Assembly (NCBI GenBank): GCA_963636105.1
Contig: CAVHIG010000017.1
Span: 1 to 33,640 of the forward strand
Reading direction: 5' to 3'
DNA length: 33,640 nt
DNA from: CAVHIG01 sp963636105
GTDB taxonomy: Bacteria > Bacillota > Clostridia > Peptostreptococcales > Anaerovoracaceae
This document shows positions 31,256 through 33,640 of this stretch, piece after piece. Positions within the stretch are counted from its first letter, which is position 1. Each line of letters starts with the position of its first letter. The notes beneath the pieces were generated by a model, which did not search any database, was not told where the DNA came from, and was given only the letters and a program-made list of their open reading frames with translations. A program made the position numbers and the translations under genes.

Positions 31256-32125
31256 CTATTTTCCAAAGCCGTCGAGAATTTCGCCGCTCGGCAGAAGCGA
31301 CCAGGTGCTGTCTGTAATCTCAACAATCAGGCTGTTGTCGCTGTCCAGATAAATTACGCCGGACATCTCATTTTCGCTGGGATCTGTCACTGTAAATGTC
31401 ATTTTGTGATCAGCGAAGGTGCCGACACCGTTTTCGAGAGTGCACAGGCGAGTGATGCTGAGGTTTATATTGAAAGTGCCGTCCTCATTTGCGGAAATTG
31501 AGAGGACGCTCTCGTCGTAGCTTCTCGTGTGCTCACCAAGGAAGTAGTCGTTTAGTTCTCTCTCACGGTCGGCATCGGAATCGGCTGTTGCCTCGCCCTG
31601 AAGCGGAACATACAGGCTCTCCGCGTATGCAAGCATTTCTTCCTGCGACATTTCCTTATCCGTGGCGGATAGTGAGTAGGTCACACCGGTAAGGGCATCG
31701 TACCAGTTCAGGACGTGCACGATTTCCGTTGAGTCGCTTGTGGTAAGGTTGTAGCCGCAATAGAGTGCTTCCAGGCCGGCAACAGTGCACTCGGTTTTAT
31801 CCAGCCACTGATACTCCATGCCTGAGATATCCGTCAATTCGTCCGCTGTCTGTATTCTGTAGTTCCAGTTTGCATCGTCCAGCTTGTAGCTCATCTGAGC
31901 TGTCGCATCATCTGCCATATAGCTGTAGGATACATCGGTAGCGCCCTCCGGTGCGATCATATCAAAACCGGTAGCCTCCGCGACGCCCTGCTCATCCGAT
32001 GTCGTCCAAGGATTGGCAATTTCCTCTTCAAAAGCATCGCCCTGATCGGCATTGGAACCGCAGCCGGAGAGCATCATCGCAGCGCTGAGAGATAGAGATA
32101 GTAATAATACAATTTTCTTTTTCAT
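31256..32125 (-). CDS. secreted lipoprotein, unknown function
   Basis: A lipoprotein signal peptide (MKKKIVLLLSLSLSAAMMLS) ends in the lipobox LSGC with the acylated Cys at about 22. The mature part, about 265 residues, is acidic, rich in D, E, S and T, and without a recognised domain. Phrases such as GFDMIAPEGATDVSYSYMAD and YDALTGVTYSLSA suggest two alpha/beta sandwich units. AAAGGAG precedes ATG at 32125. It is next to an SLH-domain surface protein on the same strand, so both may act at the cell envelope. Confidence 0.8.
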   Translation of the reverse strand: MKKKIVLLLSLSLSAAMMLSGCGSNADQGDAFEEEIANPWTTSDEQGVAEATGFDMIAPEGATDVSYSYMADDATAQMSYKLDDANWNYRIQTADELTDISGMEYQWLDKTECTVAGLEALYCGYNLTTSDSTEIVHVLNWYDALTGVTYSLSATDKEMSQEEMLAYAESLYVPLQGEATADSDADRERELNDYFLGEHTRSYDESVLSISANEDGTFNINLSITRLCTLENGVGTFADHKMTFTVTDPSENEMSGVIYLDSDNSLIVEITDSTWSLLPSGEILDGFGK

Positions 32126-32191
32126 ACTTTTTGCTCCTTTGTATTGCGCCCTTTTGCCCGTCGCATACTATCGAAGGGTAAATTGGCGTAG

Positions 32192-32233
32192 TAAATAAAA
32201 TAAAATAAAATCAAATACAAAAATCAAATACAA
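32192..32233. repeat. AT-rich short repeats between two envelope genes
   Basis: TAAAA repeated several times, then AAATCAAATACAA twice. A likely slippage-prone spacer between the SLH gene end and the lipoprotein gene start. Confidence 0.6.
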
Positions 32234-32252
32234 GATCCCGCGTTTTCAATGC

Positions 32253-33640
32253 TTACTCTGCCATCGCTCTCCACAGGAAGGTCACGATTTGGGCGCGGAT
32301 GCAGTACTTGTCCGGGCTGAAGGTGTCAGGGCTGGTGCCCGCAGTGACGCCTTCGGTCGCCGCCCACTTGACGGCATTCGCATAATAGGCGCCGTCCGCC
32401 ACATCGGCAAAGTCAGTGCTGCCGCCGCTGACCGCAGGACTGCCGGAGGCGCGGTAGAGGAAGGTCACGGCCTGCGCTCTGGTGCAGGTGCCATCAGGGC
32501 TGAAGGTAGTCTCCGTGGTGCCGGAGGTGATGCCCTCACTCAGAGCCCAGCGCACTGCCTCAGCATAGTACGCATTTTTCGGAACATCGCTCAGATTCAT
32601 AGAGTAGTTTACAACAGGCGATCCGGAAGCGCGCCACAGGAAGGTCACGATCTGCGCACGGGTGCAGAGAGCGTTTGGACTGAAATGGGTATCGTCCGTG
32701 CCGGAGGTTACGCCGCTGCGCAGTGCCCAGGCGACAGCATCAAAATAGTAAGCGTTCTCGGAGACATCCTGCAGCCTGTTTAAATTCCAGCTGAGAAAAT
32801 CATCATCCGATATTTCAAAATCCGATGCCGGGAGCAGTGCGTTGAGATACACCGTGTCCGTGCTATCCAGGCTATATGGTCGATTGGAGACCCACTGGAT
32901 TGCACCCTGGGCATAGACGGGGTCTTCATCCTGATTTAGCCGAACCTTGCCGATGTTTACGGCTTCTTGCCGGACTGAGCCGTCCCCGTTCAGCAGAAGG
33001 TACCAGGTGGAGTCAAAGACACCGTCCTGATACAGTTCGTACAGAACCGCGATGGTGTCTGAATCCAAGGAGACTGCCTGAATCTCATTCAAACGCTTTC
33101 CGGTACCGGCCAAATTGGTAAGCCAGGAAACGCCGTAATCGGTAACATTTTCATTGCCGTTTCGGCCGGCAATGCCGCTGCGTGTGCCGGAGGTGACATA
33201 TGCGCCAGCGTCGGAGCCGTCTTCTGTCGGGTCGAAAACCTGCACGAATACGTCATAAGGCTCGTTTTCCGCATTTTCGGAAAGCGACCGCGCGGAAGCA
33301 GCGACCAGTGCTGCACCGGAGGACGTCTCGAGAATGTTGCCGAGGCGTGCGCGGGTGGTGTTCAGCTGGTACATGTTCCAAAGACTATATGCGTCCTCTT
33401 CTACCCAGAAATGGAAGGTTTCCGTTCCATTAAGTGAGTGAGAGGCATCGGTGACGACTGTGGTAAAGGCTCTTGGATAGCAGTCGCCAAGGCTTTCCAG
33501 CAAAAATCCATCTTCTCCGTAAGGTGTGACACGCTGGTCGAAGGAATGAGAGTTATAGCTGATGATTCCTGTTGTGGCGGTCATGTCGGACAAATCGACT
33601 GCGAATATGCCGTTGCTCTGGTGTCCGCTGTACATCTCTC
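32253..33640 (-). CDS. SLH-domain cell-surface protein (C-terminal part, truncated by window edge)
   Basis: The frame is open to the right edge and the first Met at 33635 looks internal, so the start lies beyond the window. About 460 residues are visible. The last ~175 form three SLH modules (for example AYYFDAVAWALRSGVTSGT, AYYAEAVRWALSEGITSGT, AYYANAVKWAATEGVTAGT, each followed by F-S-P-[DN] and R-A-Q), which bind pyruvylated wall polymer. The preceding part is rich in D, N, S and T with beta-type segments such as NGIFAVDLSDMTATTGIISY and may be a beta-propeller-like ectodomain. Its activity is unknown. Confidence 0.85.
   Translation of the reverse strand, partial: EMYSGHQSNGIFAVDLSDMTATTGIISYNSHSFDQRVTPYGEDGFLLESLGDCYPRAFTTVVTDASHSLNGTETFHFWVEEDAYSLWNMYQLNTTRARLGNILETSSGAALVAASARSLSENAENEPYDVFVQVFDPTEDGSDAGAYVTSGTRSGIAGRNGNENVTDYGVSWLTNLAGTGKRLNEIQAVSLDSDTIAVLYELYQDGVFDSTWYLLLNGDGSVRQEAVNIGKVRLNQDEDPVYAQGAIQWVSNRPYSLDSTDTVYLNALLPASDFEISDDDFLSWNLNRLQDVSENAYYFDAVAWALRSGVTSGTDDTHFSPNALCTRAQIVTFLWRASGSPVVNYSMNLSDVPKNAYYAEAVRWALSEGITSGTTETTFSPDGTCTRAQAVTFLYRASGSPAVSGGSTDFADVADGAYYANAVKWAATEGVTAGTSPDTFSPDKYCIRAQIVTFLWRAMAE

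Overview
The window looks like chromosome of a low-to-mid GC Bacillota, most likely an anaerobic member of class Clostridia. The evidence is a PyrK/PyrD-type pyrimidine operon with a PyrR-like leader, a rpmG-secE-nusG-rplKAJL cluster with an L10-type leader, a manganese-type riboswitch, textbook -35/-10 promoters with 17-nt spacers, strong GGAGG ribosome binding sites and an SLH-domain surface protein. Genus cannot be fixed from the sequence alone.

Layout. 1-3751: aromatic amino acid genes (aroA and tyrA overlapping, then a type I DAHP synthase). 3752-9540: an accessory stretch with two AAA_14/DUF4143 ATPases on opposite strands, an AlbA_2/HATPase/wHTH protein, a small alarmone synthetase, and several families of short repeats around them. 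9490-12137: an aldehyde dehydrogenase and a lone mreB-like gene. 12286-15383: an AEC transporter, an RlmL-type rRNA methyltransferase, fabZ and an easily missed 34-aa membrane peptide gene. 15487-21516 (minus strand): the operon pyrC-pyrK-pyrD-pyrF-pyrE-pyrB-pyrI, which takes carbamoyl phosphate to UMP. 21610-23279: a fumarylacetoacetate-hydrolase family protein and a divergent hotdog thioesterase. 23290-26940: rpmG, secE, nusG, rplK, rplA, rplJ, rplL. 26970-31144: a yybP-ykoY-like riboswitch, a P2-type cation ATPase and an M18 aminopeptidase. 31256-33640 (minus strand): a lipoprotein and the C-terminal part of an SLH-domain protein that runs off the window.

The most unusual signals are at DNA level. 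(1) A 13-mer, TGCGGAAACGGCG, occurs seven times exactly and at least five more times with one mismatch, on both strands, in genes and between genes. Several copies lie in hairpins, much as DNA uptake sequences do in Neisseria. (2) A 112-bp structured element is duplicated directly after an ATPase gene and after the AlbA_2 gene. (3) Both AAA_14/DUF4143 genes are driven from promoters embedded in related ~32-bp tandem repeat arrays. (4) EPSP synthase carries two in-frame tandem-repeat insertions. (5) A 39-nt element follows the stop codon of both mreB and pyrI. (6) The pyr promoter carries an 18-bp palindrome in addition to a PyrR-like attenuator.
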